A stretch of DNA of 64,000 bases, from NCBI RefSeq assembly GCF_000411115.1, contig NZ_KE150255.1:186001-250000 (forward strand), written 5' to 3'. Below are positions 7,236 to 16,639 of this stretch, piece by piece (within the stretch, counting starts at the first letter, position 1; each line of letters begins with the position of its first letter). This stretch comes from Capnocytophaga granulosa ATCC 51502 (GTDB lineage: Bacteria; Bacteroidota; Bacteroidia; Flavobacteriales; Flavobacteriaceae). The notes under the pieces are model-generated. The model was not told where the DNA came from. It saw nothing but the letters and a program-made list of their open reading frames with translations, and did no database searches. A program made the position numbers and the translations under genes.

Positions 7236-8480
7236 ATGAACATATTAAGATTTATCACTGCTGGTAGTGTAGATGACGGAAAGAGTACCCTTATTGGTCG
7301 CTTGCTTTATGATAGCAAGAGTATTTTGGCCGATCAGCTTGAAGTACTCGAACAGCAGTCCAAGAATAAAAATGAAGACGGAGTGGATTTGGCCATTCTC
7401 ACCGATGGCCTTCGTGCCGAGCGTGAGCAAGGAATCACTATAGATGTGGCTTACCGCTACTTTGCTACCGACAAACGTAAGTTTATCATTGCCGATGCTC
7501 CTGGACATACCCAGTATACACGCAATATGATCACAGGCGCCTCCAACTCAGACCTAATCATTATCCTTATAGATGCCCGCAACGGCGTTACCGAACAGAC
7601 CCGCCGACACTCCATCATCGCCTCCTTGCTAAATATTCCTAAGGTAGTGGTAGCGGTCAACAAAATGGACTTAGTGGATTACTCTCAGGAGGTTTTTGAG
7701 GGAATTAAGAAGGATTACGAGGCTATAGCCAAGCGCTTGCACCTGAAAGAGGTGTATTACTTCCCTATCTCGGCTTTTGTAGGCGACAATATCGTAAATA
7801 CTACCGATGCCATGCCTTGGTACAAGGGAGAATCGCTCTTACACTTTCTGGAAAAAGTAGAAATAAACACCAGTAGCTACCCTCATGCACGTTTCCAAGT
7901 ACAGTATGTGATTCGTCCTCAGACAGAAGCCCTACACGACTACCGTGGTTATGCCGGACAAATCCTCTCAGGAGGCTATCGCCAAGGAGACACCATTGAG
8001 ATACTCCCCGAAGGTATCACCACTACCCTTACCAAAATAGAGATAGACGGCAAGGAAGTGGCCGAAGCCTCTGCTGGTATGCCTGTGGTGCTACACATTG
8101 CCGATGATATAGACATCTCCCGTGGGGATTACTTTGTACACCCAAACCATACCCCTCACATGGAACAAACCGTAGAGGCAACGCTCTGCTGGATGGATCG
8201 AAGAGAGCTACGCCCAGGGGGCAAATACCTCTTACAACAGCGCAGCCGCCTGACAAAGGTTATTGTTAAGGAAATTATCTACAAGATAGATGTCAATACT
8301 CTGGAGCAAACCACCGAGGTAGAAAGCCTTAAACTCAACGAAATCGCAAGAGTACAGCTCCGAGCCGCAGTGCCCCTTGTCTATGACCCTTTCCAAGAAA
8401 ACCCACAAATGGGCAGCGCTATCCTTATTGATGAGACCAGCAATGCCACTGTAGGGGGCGTACTTATAAGTGAAGAGTGA
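7236..8480 (+). CDS. cysN: Sulfate adenylyltransferase subunit 1 (CysN)
   Basis: 414 residues from ATG 7236 (MNILRFITAGSVDDGKSTLI). An EF-Tu-like GTPase: G1 is GSVDDGKST, G3 is DAPGHTQYTRNM and G4 is NKMD, followed by two beta-barrel domains. With CysD it activates sulfate to adenosine 5'-phosphosulfate, GTP hydrolysis driving the reaction. CysD is normally encoded just upstream; here that place holds an M23 peptidase gene, and no CysD lies in the window. So the partner is elsewhere or lost. All GTPase motifs look intact. Confidence 0.85.
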   Translation: MNILRFITAGSVDDGKSTLIGRLLYDSKSILADQLEVLEQQSKNKNEDGVDLAILTDGLRAEREQGITIDVAYRYFATDKRKFIIADAPGHTQYTRNMITGASNSDLIIILIDARNGVTEQTRRHSIIASLLNIPKVVVAVNKMDLVDYSQEVFEGIKKDYEAIAKRLHLKEVYYFPISAFVGDNIVNTTDAMPWYKGESLLHFLEKVEINTSSYPHARFQVQYVIRPQTEALHDYRGYAGQILSGGYRQGDTIEILPEGITTTLTKIEIDGKEVAEASAGMPVVLHIADDIDISRGDYFVHPNHTPHMEQTVEATLCWMDRRELRPGGKYLLQQRSRLTKVIVKEIIYKIDVNTLEQTTEVESLKLNEIARVQLRAAVPLVYDPFQENPQMGSAILIDETSNATVGGVLISEE

Positions 8481-8516
8481 AGAGTGAAAAGTGAAGAGTG
8501 AAAAGTGAAGAGTGAA
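8466..8516. repeat. Short-period repeat (GTGAAGA/GTGAAAA)
   Basis: Six or so units of 7 bp, type GTGAAGA or GTGAAAA, start in the last codons of cysN and run into the spacer. They are followed at 8524-8551 by half of the GGGCGAAT...ATTCGC..CCTAC palindromic element seen complete at 35782-35906. Confidence 0.75.
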
Positions 8517-8564
8517 AATATATAGGGCGAATTGTCATTCGCTCCTACAACTAAAAATTAAAAA

Positions 8565-9437
8565 ATGGATACTACAACAACCGCTCCTGTAGAAAAAACC
8601 GCTAAACCCCAATGGCTAAGGGTAAAGCTGCCTACAGGAAAAAAATATACTGAATTGCGTAGCTTGGTAGATAAGTACCAGCTCAACACTATTTGTACCT
8701 CTGGAAGCTGCCCTAATATGGGCGAGTGCTGGGGACATGGTACAGCTACTTTTATGATTTTGGGTAACATCTGTACGCGCTCCTGCGGTTTCTGCGGGGT
8801 GAAAACAGGGCGACCTGATACTATAGATTGGGAAGAACCTGAGAAAGTTGCCCGCTCTATCAAGCTCATGAATATCACCCATGCCGTGATTACTTCCGTT
8901 GACCGTGATGATCTCAAGGACATGGGCAGTATCATCTGGGCAGAAACAGTCAAGGCTATTCGCCGTATGAACCCTAAAACAACCCTTGAGACTCTTATTC
9001 CCGATTTCCAAGGTGTAGAACGCAACCTCAACCGCATCTTAGCCGTAGCGCCTGAGGTAATCTCTCACAATATGGAGACCGTACGTCGCCTAACCCGTGA
9101 GGTACGTATCCAAGCCCAATATGACCGCAGCCTTGGAGTGCTTCGCTACCTGAAGGAAAACGGTGCTCATCGTACCAAATCGGGTATTATGCTCGGCCTT
9201 GGTGAAACCGAAGAAGAGGTAATCCAAACCCTCTATGACCTAAAAGAAGCCAAAGTAGATGTGGTGACCATAGGTCAATACCTACAACCCTCTAAGAAAC
9301 ACCTGCCCGTGAAACAATTCATCACTCCTGACCAATTCCAAAAATACAAGGAAATAGGTGACTCCTTAGGCTTCCGCCACTTTGAAAGTAGCGCTTTGGT
9401 AAGGTCTTCTTATAAGGCGTATAAACACGTTTTATAG
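8565..9437 (+). CDS. lipA: Lipoyl synthase (LipA)
   Basis: 290 residues, full length. A radical SAM enzyme that inserts two sulfurs into protein-bound octanoate. The auxiliary cluster cysteines are in CTSGSCPNMGEC, the SAM cluster in CTRSCGFC, and the C-terminal RSSY motif (VRSSYKAY) is present. It is 84 nt after cysN on the same strand and may be read from the same transcript. The shared theme could be sulfur use, but that is only a guess. Confidence 0.95.
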   Translation: MDTTTTAPVEKTAKPQWLRVKLPTGKKYTELRSLVDKYQLNTICTSGSCPNMGECWGHGTATFMILGNICTRSCGFCGVKTGRPDTIDWEEPEKVARSIKLMNITHAVITSVDRDDLKDMGSIIWAETVKAIRRMNPKTTLETLIPDFQGVERNLNRILAVAPEVISHNMETVRRLTREVRIQAQYDRSLGVLRYLKENGAHRTKSGIMLGLGETEEEVIQTLYDLKEAKVDVVTIGQYLQPSKKHLPVKQFITPDQFQKYKEIGDSLGFRHFESSALVRSSYKAYKHVL

Positions 9438-9461
9438 TGACAAGTGACCTTGATAGTAACA

Positions 9462-9521
9462 AATGACAAGTGACTAACGATTCATATCATTCTGATTATT
9501 AATCGTTAGTCACTTGTCATT
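9462..9521. terminator. Bidirectional terminator between lipA and the RND pump gene
   Basis: Perfect 21-bp inverted repeat, arms at 9462-9482 and 9501-9521 (core GTGACTAACG), built from 7-bp TGACTAA-type units. It lies between two convergent genes. More units of the same kind flank it out to 9543. Confidence 0.7.
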
Positions 9522-9543
9522 CATCATTAGTCACTAGTCACTA

Positions 9544-12500
9544 TTAGTAGTTATCCGTAGGAGCGACAAATACCTCTTCTTTGTGTTTTACACCACTGAT
9601 AAGCTCTTGTAAGTGTTGGAATATCACAAAAAGCACTGGTATCACAATCAGTCCAAAGAAGGTACCAATAAGCTGACCTACAGCAGCACCTGTGGCTACC
9701 GAACGGTTACCCGCAGCTCCTACCCCTGTGGCAAACACCAATGGTAATAACCCCACGATAAAGGCAAAGGAGGTCATCAAGATAGGTCGCAAACGTGCCA
9801 TAGCCGCATTGATCGCTGCCTTAGAAAGACTTTCTCCATGTCGACGCCTTTGTACGGCAAACTCTACAATCAAAATCGCATTCTTGGCCAACAGCCCCAT
9901 GAGCATAATCAGTGAGATCTGGAAATAGATATTGTTCTCCAAACCAAAGAGCCACTGACCTAAATAGGCTCCAAAGATACCAAAAGGCAAAGAGAAAAGT
10001 ACTGATAATGGCAAAATATAACTTTCATACTGTGCCGATAGGATAAAGTAGGTAAATACCAAGCTCAACATAAAAATTAGAATAGTTTGTGAGCCTGAAT
10101 TTTGTTCCTCACGGGAAAGACCTGTATAGTCAATACTATAGTTTGCATTAAGGGTTTGAGCCGCTACCTCTTCCACTGCTTTTATGGCATCTCCTGAACT
10201 ATAAGCAGGATTGTTCTGTGCTGAAACAGCTACGGAGGTAAAAAGGTTATAACGGCTGAGTGATTGAGCCCCAAAGGTACGGTTTAAGGTTACAAATTCC
10301 GATATAGGAGCCATCTCCCCATTGCCTGTTTTTACATATAGACTATTAAGGCTATTGAGATCCTTACGAGCTTCAGGCAATGCCTGTACCATTACACGAT
10401 ACTGCTTACCGTAAAGGGTAAAGTCGGTAGCATAGAAGCCCCCTATGTAGTTCTGCAAAGTAGAGAGGATCGTACTTACTGCTATACCCGATTGCATAGC
10501 GCGCTCGACATTGATATCCATCTGATATTGAGGATAATCCACATTGAAGGAGGTTTGAGCAAACTGTATTTCGGGGCGTTGCATTAAGGCAGCTAGGAAT
10601 TTCTGTACATCGGTATTCACCTGACTTAGTTCACTTCCTGCCTTATCCAATAGCACAAATGACACACCACCTCCAACACCAAAACCTGGCACTGATGAAG
10701 GTTGGAAGAAGATAACTTTAGCATCTTTGATAGAGGAAGCAGCCCCAAAAGCACGCTGAATAATGGTATTTATATCTTGTCCTGGTATTTTAGAACGTTC
10801 TTTGAAAGGTTTGAGTTTTAAAAAGCCCATACCGTTATTACTACCTTCTCCTGAGAGCATACCACGTCCAGTAACAAAGGTAGCATTCTCAACACCAGGA
10901 ATATTGGATAGTTTTTCGTTCACCTCACGCATTACATTAGCTACACGTTCCATTGAGGCGCCTGGTATCATCTCTGCATTCATCATCACAAAGCCCTGGT
11001 CTTCGTTAGGCACAAAGCCCGACTTCATCTGGCTATTGGCGTAATAAATACCTCCTCCTGCCAAAACAAAAAGCACTAAGGTTACCCATTTGTGACGAAG
11101 GAAAAAAGTAAAAGTCTTCCCATACTTAAGAGTTGCCGCATTGAAAGCAATATTGAACTTATGGAAGAACTTACCTATCCAAGATTTTTCCTCATACTCC
11201 TTATCTCCATGAGGTTTTAGGAAAAGAGAACACAACACAGGACTGAGGGTAAGTGCATTAATAGCCGAAATAGCAATCGCTACGATAAGGGTTACCCCAA
11301 ATTGCTTATAGAATACCCCTGTAGTACCTCCCATAAAGGTTACTGGCACGAATACTGCCACCATCACAAGGGTAATGGAGATAATCGCCCCTGTAATCTC
11401 ATTCATGGCGGAGATAGTGGCTGGCTTGGCTTTCTCGTGCGTCTGTTCCATCTTGGCATGGACAGCCTCCACCACGACAATGGCATCATCCACCACTATA
11501 CCAATGGCCAATACCAAAGCAAACAAGGTAAGCATATTGATAGAGTAGCCGAAGAGGTTTAGGAAGAAGAACGTACCCACAATAGAGACTGGTACGGCTA
11601 TGGCAGGAATCAGTGTAGAACGGAAATCTTGCAAGAAGATATACACCACAAGGAACACCAATAGGAATGCCTCCAAAAGGGTAGAAACCACTTTGGAAAT
11701 GGCTGCATCCAAGAAGGTATTAGCATTAAAGTTAATAGTATAAGTAATTCCTTCGGGAAAAGTAGGCTCTACCGATTTAAGATATTTTTCAATGTTCTGA
11801 ATAATTTCATGAGCATTAGACCCTGGCGTTTGCGAGATACCCATAGCCACCGCTGGGCGACCTTTACTTTCGGAAAAACCTGTATAACTTAAGGCATCAA
11901 GTTCTATTTTAGCCACATCTTTCAGGCGGAGCATACGCCCCCCATCAAGGGCTTTGAGTACTATATTTTCATATTCTGAAACTTCCTTGTATTTTCCTTT
12001 GTATTTGATGACATACTCATAGCTACTTCCGCTATTTTGTCCCAATGTGCCAGCAGCTGCCTCACGGCTTTGAGCGGAAATAGCCGCCGTTACCTCCGTT
12101 GGGTTTAGCTTATAAGCTTGGAGCTTTTGAGGATCAAGCCATACACGCATAGAATAGTTCTTTCCTCCAAAAACAGAGGCGTCCCCTACCCCACTAATAC
12201 GCTTGAGCGCAGGAATAACATTGATATTTAGGTAGTTCTGTAAGAACACATCGTCCAACTCCTTATTTTCTGAAAAGAAAGTAAGGAACATCAGGTTCCC
12301 AGAGTTCTGTTTGCGTACCGTCACCCCGGATTGCACTACCTCTGAAGGAAGAGAGGCATTGGCACGTGAGACCGCATTCTGTACATTCACCGCAGCAATA
12401 TCCCCATTTGTCCCTTGTTTGAAATACACAGTGATATTAGCAGAACCACTATTAGAGGCTGAAGAGGAGATATAATCCATATTCTCTACCCCATTGACTT

Positions 12501-12702
12501 GTTCTTCAATAGGAATGACCACCGACTTGAGTACTGTTTCGGCGTTAGCACCCCCATAGTTAGCACTAATTGACACTGTTACAGGAGCAATATCTGGATA
12601 TTGAGAAATAGGTAAGGATATAATCCCCAATATCCCTAAAATGACTATCATGATAGAGACTACCGTTGATAGCACTGGTCTGTTAATAAAACTTTTAATC
12701 AT
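9544..12702 (-). CDS. RND multidrug efflux transporter, inner-membrane pump (AcrB/MexB-like, HAE1)
   Basis: 1052 residues, full length. It has the two-fold RND plan: one membrane helix at the N-terminus, a large periplasmic loop, a helix bundle, then a repeat of this. The proton-relay aspartates are in AIGIVVDDAIVVVEA and the start MIKSFINRPVLSTV is typical. It expels drugs or toxic compounds in a three-part complex with an adaptor and an outer-membrane channel. Those two genes are on the same strand but far away (22746-23861 and 18769-20166). Usually all three are adjacent, so this operon has been broken up. It lies 22 nt after the SDR gene end. Confidence 0.9.
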   Translation of the reverse strand: MIKSFINRPVLSTVVSIMIVILGILGIISLPISQYPDIAPVTVSISANYGGANAETVLKSVVIPIEEQVNGVENMDYISSSASNSGSANITVYFKQGTNGDIAAVNVQNAVSRANASLPSEVVQSGVTVRKQNSGNLMFLTFFSENKELDDVFLQNYLNINVIPALKRISGVGDASVFGGKNYSMRVWLDPQKLQAYKLNPTEVTAAISAQSREAAAGTLGQNSGSSYEYVIKYKGKYKEVSEYENIVLKALDGGRMLRLKDVAKIELDALSYTGFSESKGRPAVAMGISQTPGSNAHEIIQNIEKYLKSVEPTFPEGITYTINFNANTFLDAAISKVVSTLLEAFLLVFLVVYIFLQDFRSTLIPAIAVPVSIVGTFFFLNLFGYSINMLTLFALVLAIGIVVDDAIVVVEAVHAKMEQTHEKAKPATISAMNEITGAIISITLVMVAVFVPVTFMGGTTGVFYKQFGVTLIVAIAISAINALTLSPVLCSLFLKPHGDKEYEEKSWIGKFFHKFNIAFNAATLKYGKTFTFFLRHKWVTLVLFVLAGGGIYYANSQMKSGFVPNEDQGFVMMNAEMIPGASMERVANVMREVNEKLSNIPGVENATFVTGRGMLSGEGSNNGMGFLKLKPFKERSKIPGQDINTIIQRAFGAASSIKDAKVIFFQPSSVPGFGVGGGVSFVLLDKAGSELSQVNTDVQKFLAALMQRPEIQFAQTSFNVDYPQYQMDINVERAMQSGIAVSTILSTLQNYIGGFYATDFTLYGKQYRVMVQALPEARKDLNSLNSLYVKTGNGEMAPISEFVTLNRTFGAQSLSRYNLFTSVAVSAQNNPAYSSGDAIKAVEEVAAQTLNANYSIDYTGLSREEQNSGSQTILIFMLSLVFTYFILSAQYESYILPLSVLFSLPFGIFGAYLGQWLFGLENNIYFQISLIMLMGLLAKNAILIVEFAVQRRRHGESLSKAAINAAMARLRPILMTSFAFIVGLLPLVFATGVGAAGNRSVATGAAVGQLIGTFFGLIVIPVLFVIFQHLQELISGVKHKEEVFVAPTDNY

Positions 12703-12724
12703 ATAACACTAATTATTCTTTGTT

Positions 12725-13474
12725 CTAAAATTCTTGTTTGGTAGGGCGTAGCGTAATTTCGTTAATCGCCACCTCTTCGGGTTCACCTATGGCATAGGCT
12801 ATGGCTCTGGCTACGGAGCTGGCAGGAATCTCATATTCTTTATAGAACGCCTGTATGTTGGCACTGGCCTCAGGGTCGGAGCTACCATACTTGAGTTCGC
12901 TCTCCACCGCCCCAGGGTAGAGAGTGGTGACACGGATATTATCCTTGGCCACCTCAGCACGTAAGCCTTCGCTAATGGCTTTGACGGCAAACTTGGTGCC
13001 ACTATACACCGTACCACGCCCTGCTGCCACTCGCAATCCTGCTACCGAGGATAGGTTGATGATATGCCCACTGTGTTGCTGTTGCATAGTGGGGAGTACT
13101 GCTGCGATGCCATAGAGTACCCCTTTTATATTGATGTCAATCATCTTGTCCCACTCCTCCACCTTGAGTTTGTCCAAAGTAGCTTGTGGCATGATACCAG
13201 CGTTGTTAATCAGTACATCAATACGGCCATAAGTCTTAAGTGTCTCCTTAGTGATATGCTCCACATCGCTCTGTACAGCCACATCGGCAACTACCACAAG
13301 GGCTTCGCCTCCTTGAGCGGTAATTTCCGCGGCCAATTTCTCCAAACGCTCCTTGCGACGTGCGGCCAAAACGACCTTAGCTCCATATTTTGCCAAGAGC
13401 AGGGCGGTTGCTTCACCCAGGCCACTGCTGGCACCGGTGATAATCACTACTTTATTTTTGATATTTTCGGTCAT
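12725..13474 (-). CDS. Short-chain dehydrogenase/reductase (SDR)
   Basis: 249 residues, classical SDR. Nucleotide-binding TGASSGLGE is near residue 15, NNAG in the middle, the catalytic Ser in LSSVAG and the Tyr-x-x-x-Lys in YSGTK. The Arg residues after the second strand (AARRKERL) suggest NADP preference. Family members reduce diverse carbonyls; the substrate is not evident. It ends 22 nt before the RND pump gene and starts 5 nt after the GNAT gene, so all three may be co-transcribed. Confidence 0.85.
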   Translation of the reverse strand: MTENIKNKVVIITGASSGLGEATALLLAKYGAKVVLAARRKERLEKLAAEITAQGGEALVVVADVAVQSDVEHITKETLKTYGRIDVLINNAGIMPQATLDKLKVEEWDKMIDINIKGVLYGIAAVLPTMQQQHSGHIINLSSVAGLRVAAGRGTVYSGTKFAVKAISEGLRAEVAKDNIRVTTLYPGAVESELKYGSSDPEASANIQAFYKEYEIPASSVARAIAYAIGEPEEVAINEITLRPTKQEF

Positions 13475-13479
13475 AATTA

Positions 13480-14205
13480 CTATATGTTAGTTTGTCTTAT
13501 GGCGCGCAAAGACTGTCGTTGCTTGCCTTGTGAATCAAAATTATCAGGAGAAAGCCATTGCTCAAGAGCACGTTTGTTTTGAGGCCATTCCTTATCAATC
13601 ATAGCAAACCAAGCGGTGTCACGCGAACGCCCTTTGTAGACGACTGCTTGCCTAAACGTCCCCTCATAGACAAACCCCAAACGCTCTGAGGCACGGCGCG
13701 AAGGCGCATTAAGGCTGTCACATTTCCATTCGTAGCGCCTGTATTGAAGGACTTCAAACACATATTTTGCCAAGAGATACTGCGCCTCTGTAGCCATACG
13801 TGTACGCTGCAAAGCAGGCGAATAGTTCACCCAGCCCACTTCTATCACTCTGCTTTTAGGGTCTATACGCATTAGGGCGAGCGTACCCACTGCTTTTTGC
13901 GTTTGCTTATCTACAATCGCCAGAAAATAAGGGTCGGCAGAGGCTTCCTGCTTAGTGAGTAAAGCGTACAACTCCTCTTTGTTCTTCGAAGGAGCTATAG
14001 AAAGGTATGTCCAATCGGGCATTACAGCTTTGGCTTCCAGATAGAAATCACTCAAATCGTCCAAATGTTTGGCTACAGAGAGGCGTTCCAACCGACAATA
14101 ATTCCCTTCTAAGAGGGTTATATGCGGGGTTTCTCCTGCTGAAAAATCAGGTAAAGCCTCCCCTATGGGTTGATGATATTCGTTTGTGGTCATTCTGTTA
14201 ATCAT
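13480..14205 (-). CDS. GNAT family N-acetyltransferase (RimJ/RimL-like)
   Basis: 241 residues from ATG 14205; ATG 14193 is also possible. An earlier in-frame start at 14238 would overlap the upstream pseudogene. The acetyl-CoA-binding region is around GWVNYSPALQRTRMATEA, and the SLNAPSRRASERLGF segment is typical of RimL-like enzymes. These acetylate protein N-termini or small amines. About 28 residues after the domain are polar and probably unstructured. Confidence 0.8.
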   Translation of the reverse strand: MINRMTTNEYHQPIGEALPDFSAGETPHITLLEGNYCRLERLSVAKHLDDLSDFYLEAKAVMPDWTYLSIAPSKNKEELYALLTKQEASADPYFLAIVDKQTQKAVGTLALMRIDPKSRVIEVGWVNYSPALQRTRMATEAQYLLAKYVFEVLQYRRYEWKCDSLNAPSRRASERLGFVYEGTFRQAVVYKGRSRDTAWFAMIDKEWPQNKRALEQWLSPDNFDSQGKQRQSLRAIRQTNI

Positions 14206-14224
14206 AATTAGTTGATACGCCTTA

Positions 14225-14714
14225 CTATTTAGCGGCAAGGGTTCTCAGCGCCTTTTTTACAATATATTTGGTTTCTTTGGTAGGACTTTCACTTTCCCAA
14301 CGCTCACAAAGGGCTGTTACGAAATCGGGGCTGGTTTTGCTGGCATCATTCAGCCAGTTCCCTACGCTATCTTGTACATACTTTGCCTTATCGGACTTCA
14401 ATTTGTCTAATATAGGCAAATACACCTCTGGCTTTTCTTTCAAGGCTTCTATATGAGCACACCAGACACCCCGCGGGCGCAAGGCTTCTGTACTAAACCT
14501 GCGGATATTCTCATCTTCGCTTTCTGCCCAATGAGAAAGAAAAGCAATTGAAAAGTCCAGATGTTCACTCATTTCGGGGCGTAAGGCCATCCAAATAATC
14601 TCACGAACGCCAAAATGACTATCGGCTACCAAGGGTTTTAGCTAGCGAAAGTACTTCCAAAGGGATATCTACCGCCTTTTGAGCCCCTTTTCTGTTTTTG
14701 ATGTCTTCGGTCAT
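14225..14714 (-). pseudogene. Broken DNA alkylation repair (AlkD-like HEAT repeat) gene
   Basis: ATG 14714 opens MTEDIKNRKGAQKAVDIP, the standard start of Bacteroidota DNA alkylation repair proteins. After some 30 codons the frame meets TAG. The rest resumes in another frame as VADSHFGVREIIWMALRPEM... and runs to 14225 (about 134 residues). Intact relatives are about 220-230 residues, so roughly 65 residues are missing from the middle, with a frameshift near 14630-14650. The C-terminal piece has only a TTG start and lacks half the DNA-cradling repeats. I judge the gene inactive. It is the clearest of several internal-deletion remnants in the window. Confidence 0.7.
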
Positions 14715-14763
14715 GAATCTAATCTATTAATCTGTCAGTTATCCCATTGGACAAGGTTTACTG

Positions 14764-15183
14764 CTAATCGCTAAAGACTTCTATGGTTTCTTCTTTGAGG
14801 ACAAAATCGGTGAATTTGCCTTTGTAGCGGGTAGCCTTTACGATATGGTTATCTATCCAATGATAATTACCTCCACGAGGTTTGCCAAAGATGATGCCAT
14901 GGTACTTAAAGCCATGCTTATCAAGCCACTGTTCGGTAATCTCGCGGAGTGCTTCGGTGCGTGAGGTGAAAAAATGGATCACATGCCCTTGGTCATACCA
15001 TTTGTTCACCTGTTCCAGTGCATCGGGGAATACCTCTGCCGTAATCATTCGTTCGGGCTGTTCGTTGGGGATATCCTCGCATATAGTACCATCAATATCA
15101 ATGAGGTAGTTCTTCACTCCTTCGGGCAATATAGGGTTTTTATTGCCATGAGCGTCTTCTTGTAAGGTAAATTTTTCAATCAT
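14764..15183 (-). CDS. HAD-like phosphatase-fold protein (often labelled phosphoheptose isomerase)
   Basis: 139 residues. The HAD motif I is LIDIDGTICED (DxDGT), motif II lies in HFFTSRTEA, and a later conserved stretch is GNYHWIDNH. Relatives of this length in Bacteroidota are frequently annotated as phosphoheptose isomerase, which the HAD motifs do not support. A small-molecule phosphatase is more likely; the substrate is unknown. Confidence 0.65.
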   Translation of the reverse strand: MIEKFTLQEDAHGNKNPILPEGVKNYLIDIDGTICEDIPNEQPERMITAEVFPDALEQVNKWYDQGHVIHFFTSRTEALREITEQWLDKHGFKYHGIIFGKPRGGNYHWIDNHIVKATRYKGKFTDFVLKEETIEVFSD

Positions 15184-15241
15184 AATGCATTATTTATGTA
15201 GGTTAATTTATTTATGTGTTCGCGTGATAATACACTAATTA

Positions 15242-15394
15242 TCATGGAGTTATAATAGCGATTATCCCCCCTTTCTTGATAACTATTTTTTGATTATTCT
15301 TGCGCTTTTCGGCAATCATTCGCTTATAAGAAAGAGATAAACCTTTTAAAAGTTTTTCCCTAAATAATTTTCTTTCTGTATTTGTATCTTTCAC
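15242..15394 (-). CDS. Small protein downstream of the zeta toxin, possible antitoxin
   Basis: 50 residues starting at GTG 15394, overlapping the TGA of the zeta toxin gene (15391-15966) by 3 nt, so translation is probably coupled. The sequence KLLKGLSLSYKRMIAEKRKNN then IVIKKGGIIAI resembles small proteins I recall beside zeta-type toxins in Bacteroidota (a helix, then a two-stranded turn with a KxG motif). That makes an antitoxin role plausible. No database check was possible. It is basic and has no membrane segment. Confidence 0.5.
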   Translation of the reverse strand: MKDTNTERKLFREKLLKGLSLSYKRMIAEKRKNNQKIVIKKGGIIAIITP

Positions 15395-15966
15395 ATCTGT
15401 TCTTTTATTTGGTTAAATATTTCTATATCAAATACAAACTCTTCTCCCTCATATTTTTCTGCAATAAGAACACTTTCTCCTTCCGAATTGTCAAATATAT
15501 AATATCTTTCTATCATATCCATATAAGTGGTAATCAGCTGGGTAATACCACTATGATACCTTCTTTCAATAATTTCATCGGGTATATTATGCCCTCCTTC
15601 GGCAACACGCTGAGCGACACGCTTTTTTGCTAGCTTAGAGGTGTTCAGCCAAAAGAACAACAGGGTAACCTCATAGCCATTGGCTTGTGCCCATTCTATT
15701 TTTTGCTTATAGCTTTTAGTAGCCAAAGTAGTTTCGAAGGCAAAAGTTTTTCCTTTTTGCAATAGTTCGTCCATACGAGCGAGCATTATTCTACCGGCTT
15801 GCATAGCTACGCTTTCAGGCTGGAAAGGCGATAACCCCTTGGCGATCTCGTCGGCATTGATAAACTCTTTGCAGTTGAGTACTTCGGGCAAAATGGTAAA
15901 GGAAGCGGTAGTTTTTCCTGCACCATTACAACCTGCTATGATATAGAGTTGTTTCTTATTACTCAT
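15391..15966 (-). CDS. Zeta toxin family P-loop kinase
   Basis: 191 residues. Walker A is AGCNGAGKTT near the N-terminus; a conserved ETTLAT stretch and basic residues follow. Zeta/PezT toxins phosphorylate UDP-N-acetylglucosamine and block cell wall synthesis; other members act on other substrates. The start overlaps the stop of the SUKH gene upstream by 8 nt, and its stop overlaps the small gene downstream. This places the toxin between two candidate protective genes. Confidence 0.8.
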   Translation of the reverse strand: MSNKKQLYIIAGCNGAGKTTASFTILPEVLNCKEFINADEIAKGLSPFQPESVAMQAGRIMLARMDELLQKGKTFAFETTLATKSYKQKIEWAQANGYEVTLLFFWLNTSKLAKKRVAQRVAEGGHNIPDEIIERRYHSGITQLITTYMDMIERYYIFDNSEGESVLIAEKYEGEEFVFDIEIFNQIKEQM

Positions 15967-16633
15967 CTGTCATCTCATAAAACCAATTTAAAAAAGGGTC
16001 ATCGGTCACTTCGTCGTCCATACTATGAGGGTTTACCACTTCTAATCCTATCTTGGGGATAGTGGTATGAAATGTATTTTGCACCCACTCTTGGTATTGT
16101 GTATTGGGGTGTACGAACATTTCGTTCTTATCACTGTTAGGGGGGAGTGAATAATACTCGTCCCAACAAATTTCATCATAACCAATAGCCAAAAGACGCA
16201 AGAAATCCAAAGCGTTTTTCACCAATATACAGGTCATCATAGAACCTGAACCCGAACCGATATGTACGATTTGGGTACGCCCTTCATCGTCGAGCCATAG
16301 GGCACATTCCGAACCATCTCCTCCGCTCTGCGCGAAGGAAAGCAAACGCTGTGCTGTTTCCTCCTTATGTTTCCCGAAAGAAATCTCTAACAGCTCCTCA
16401 CGTTCTGAGGGTTTTGCTACATAAAACGAAATATCAGTACCGCCTTCACGTTCATCTTCTTTCCAGCTCTCTCTTAGCTTATCTTGTGGATAGAGATAGC
16501 CATAGCGCACGCCATCTCTGTCCTCATAATAACCATTGTCCTCTATCCACTGATAGAGTTGGCGGAGTTCCTCAGGGATTTGCATTCCCTCAGGGAGGGC
16601 ATTTCCTAATTGTTGTAATAAAATATTTTTCAT
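15959..16633 (-). CDS. SMI1/KNR4 (SUKH) family protein, tandem copy A
   Basis: 224 residues. The start MKNILLQQLGNALPEGMQIP and the WIEDNGYYE and GVRYGYLYP stretches fit SUKH proteins, a large group of immunity proteins against polymorphic toxins. The first 31 codons are almost identical at DNA level to the gene just upstream (16640-17191), while the later parts differ widely. That is a duplication followed by divergence of the part expected to bind the toxin. It overlaps the zeta toxin gene by 8 nt. Confidence 0.65.
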   Translation of the reverse strand: MKNILLQQLGNALPEGMQIPEELRQLYQWIEDNGYYEDRDGVRYGYLYPQDKLRESWKEDEREGGTDISFYVAKPSEREELLEISFGKHKEETAQRLLSFAQSGGDGSECALWLDDEGRTQIVHIGSGSGSMMTCILVKNALDFLRLLAIGYDEICWDEYYSLPPNSDKNEMFVHPNTQYQEWVQNTFHTTIPKIGLEVVNPHSMDDEVTDDPFLNWFYEMTDE

Positions 16634-16639
16634 TTTTCT

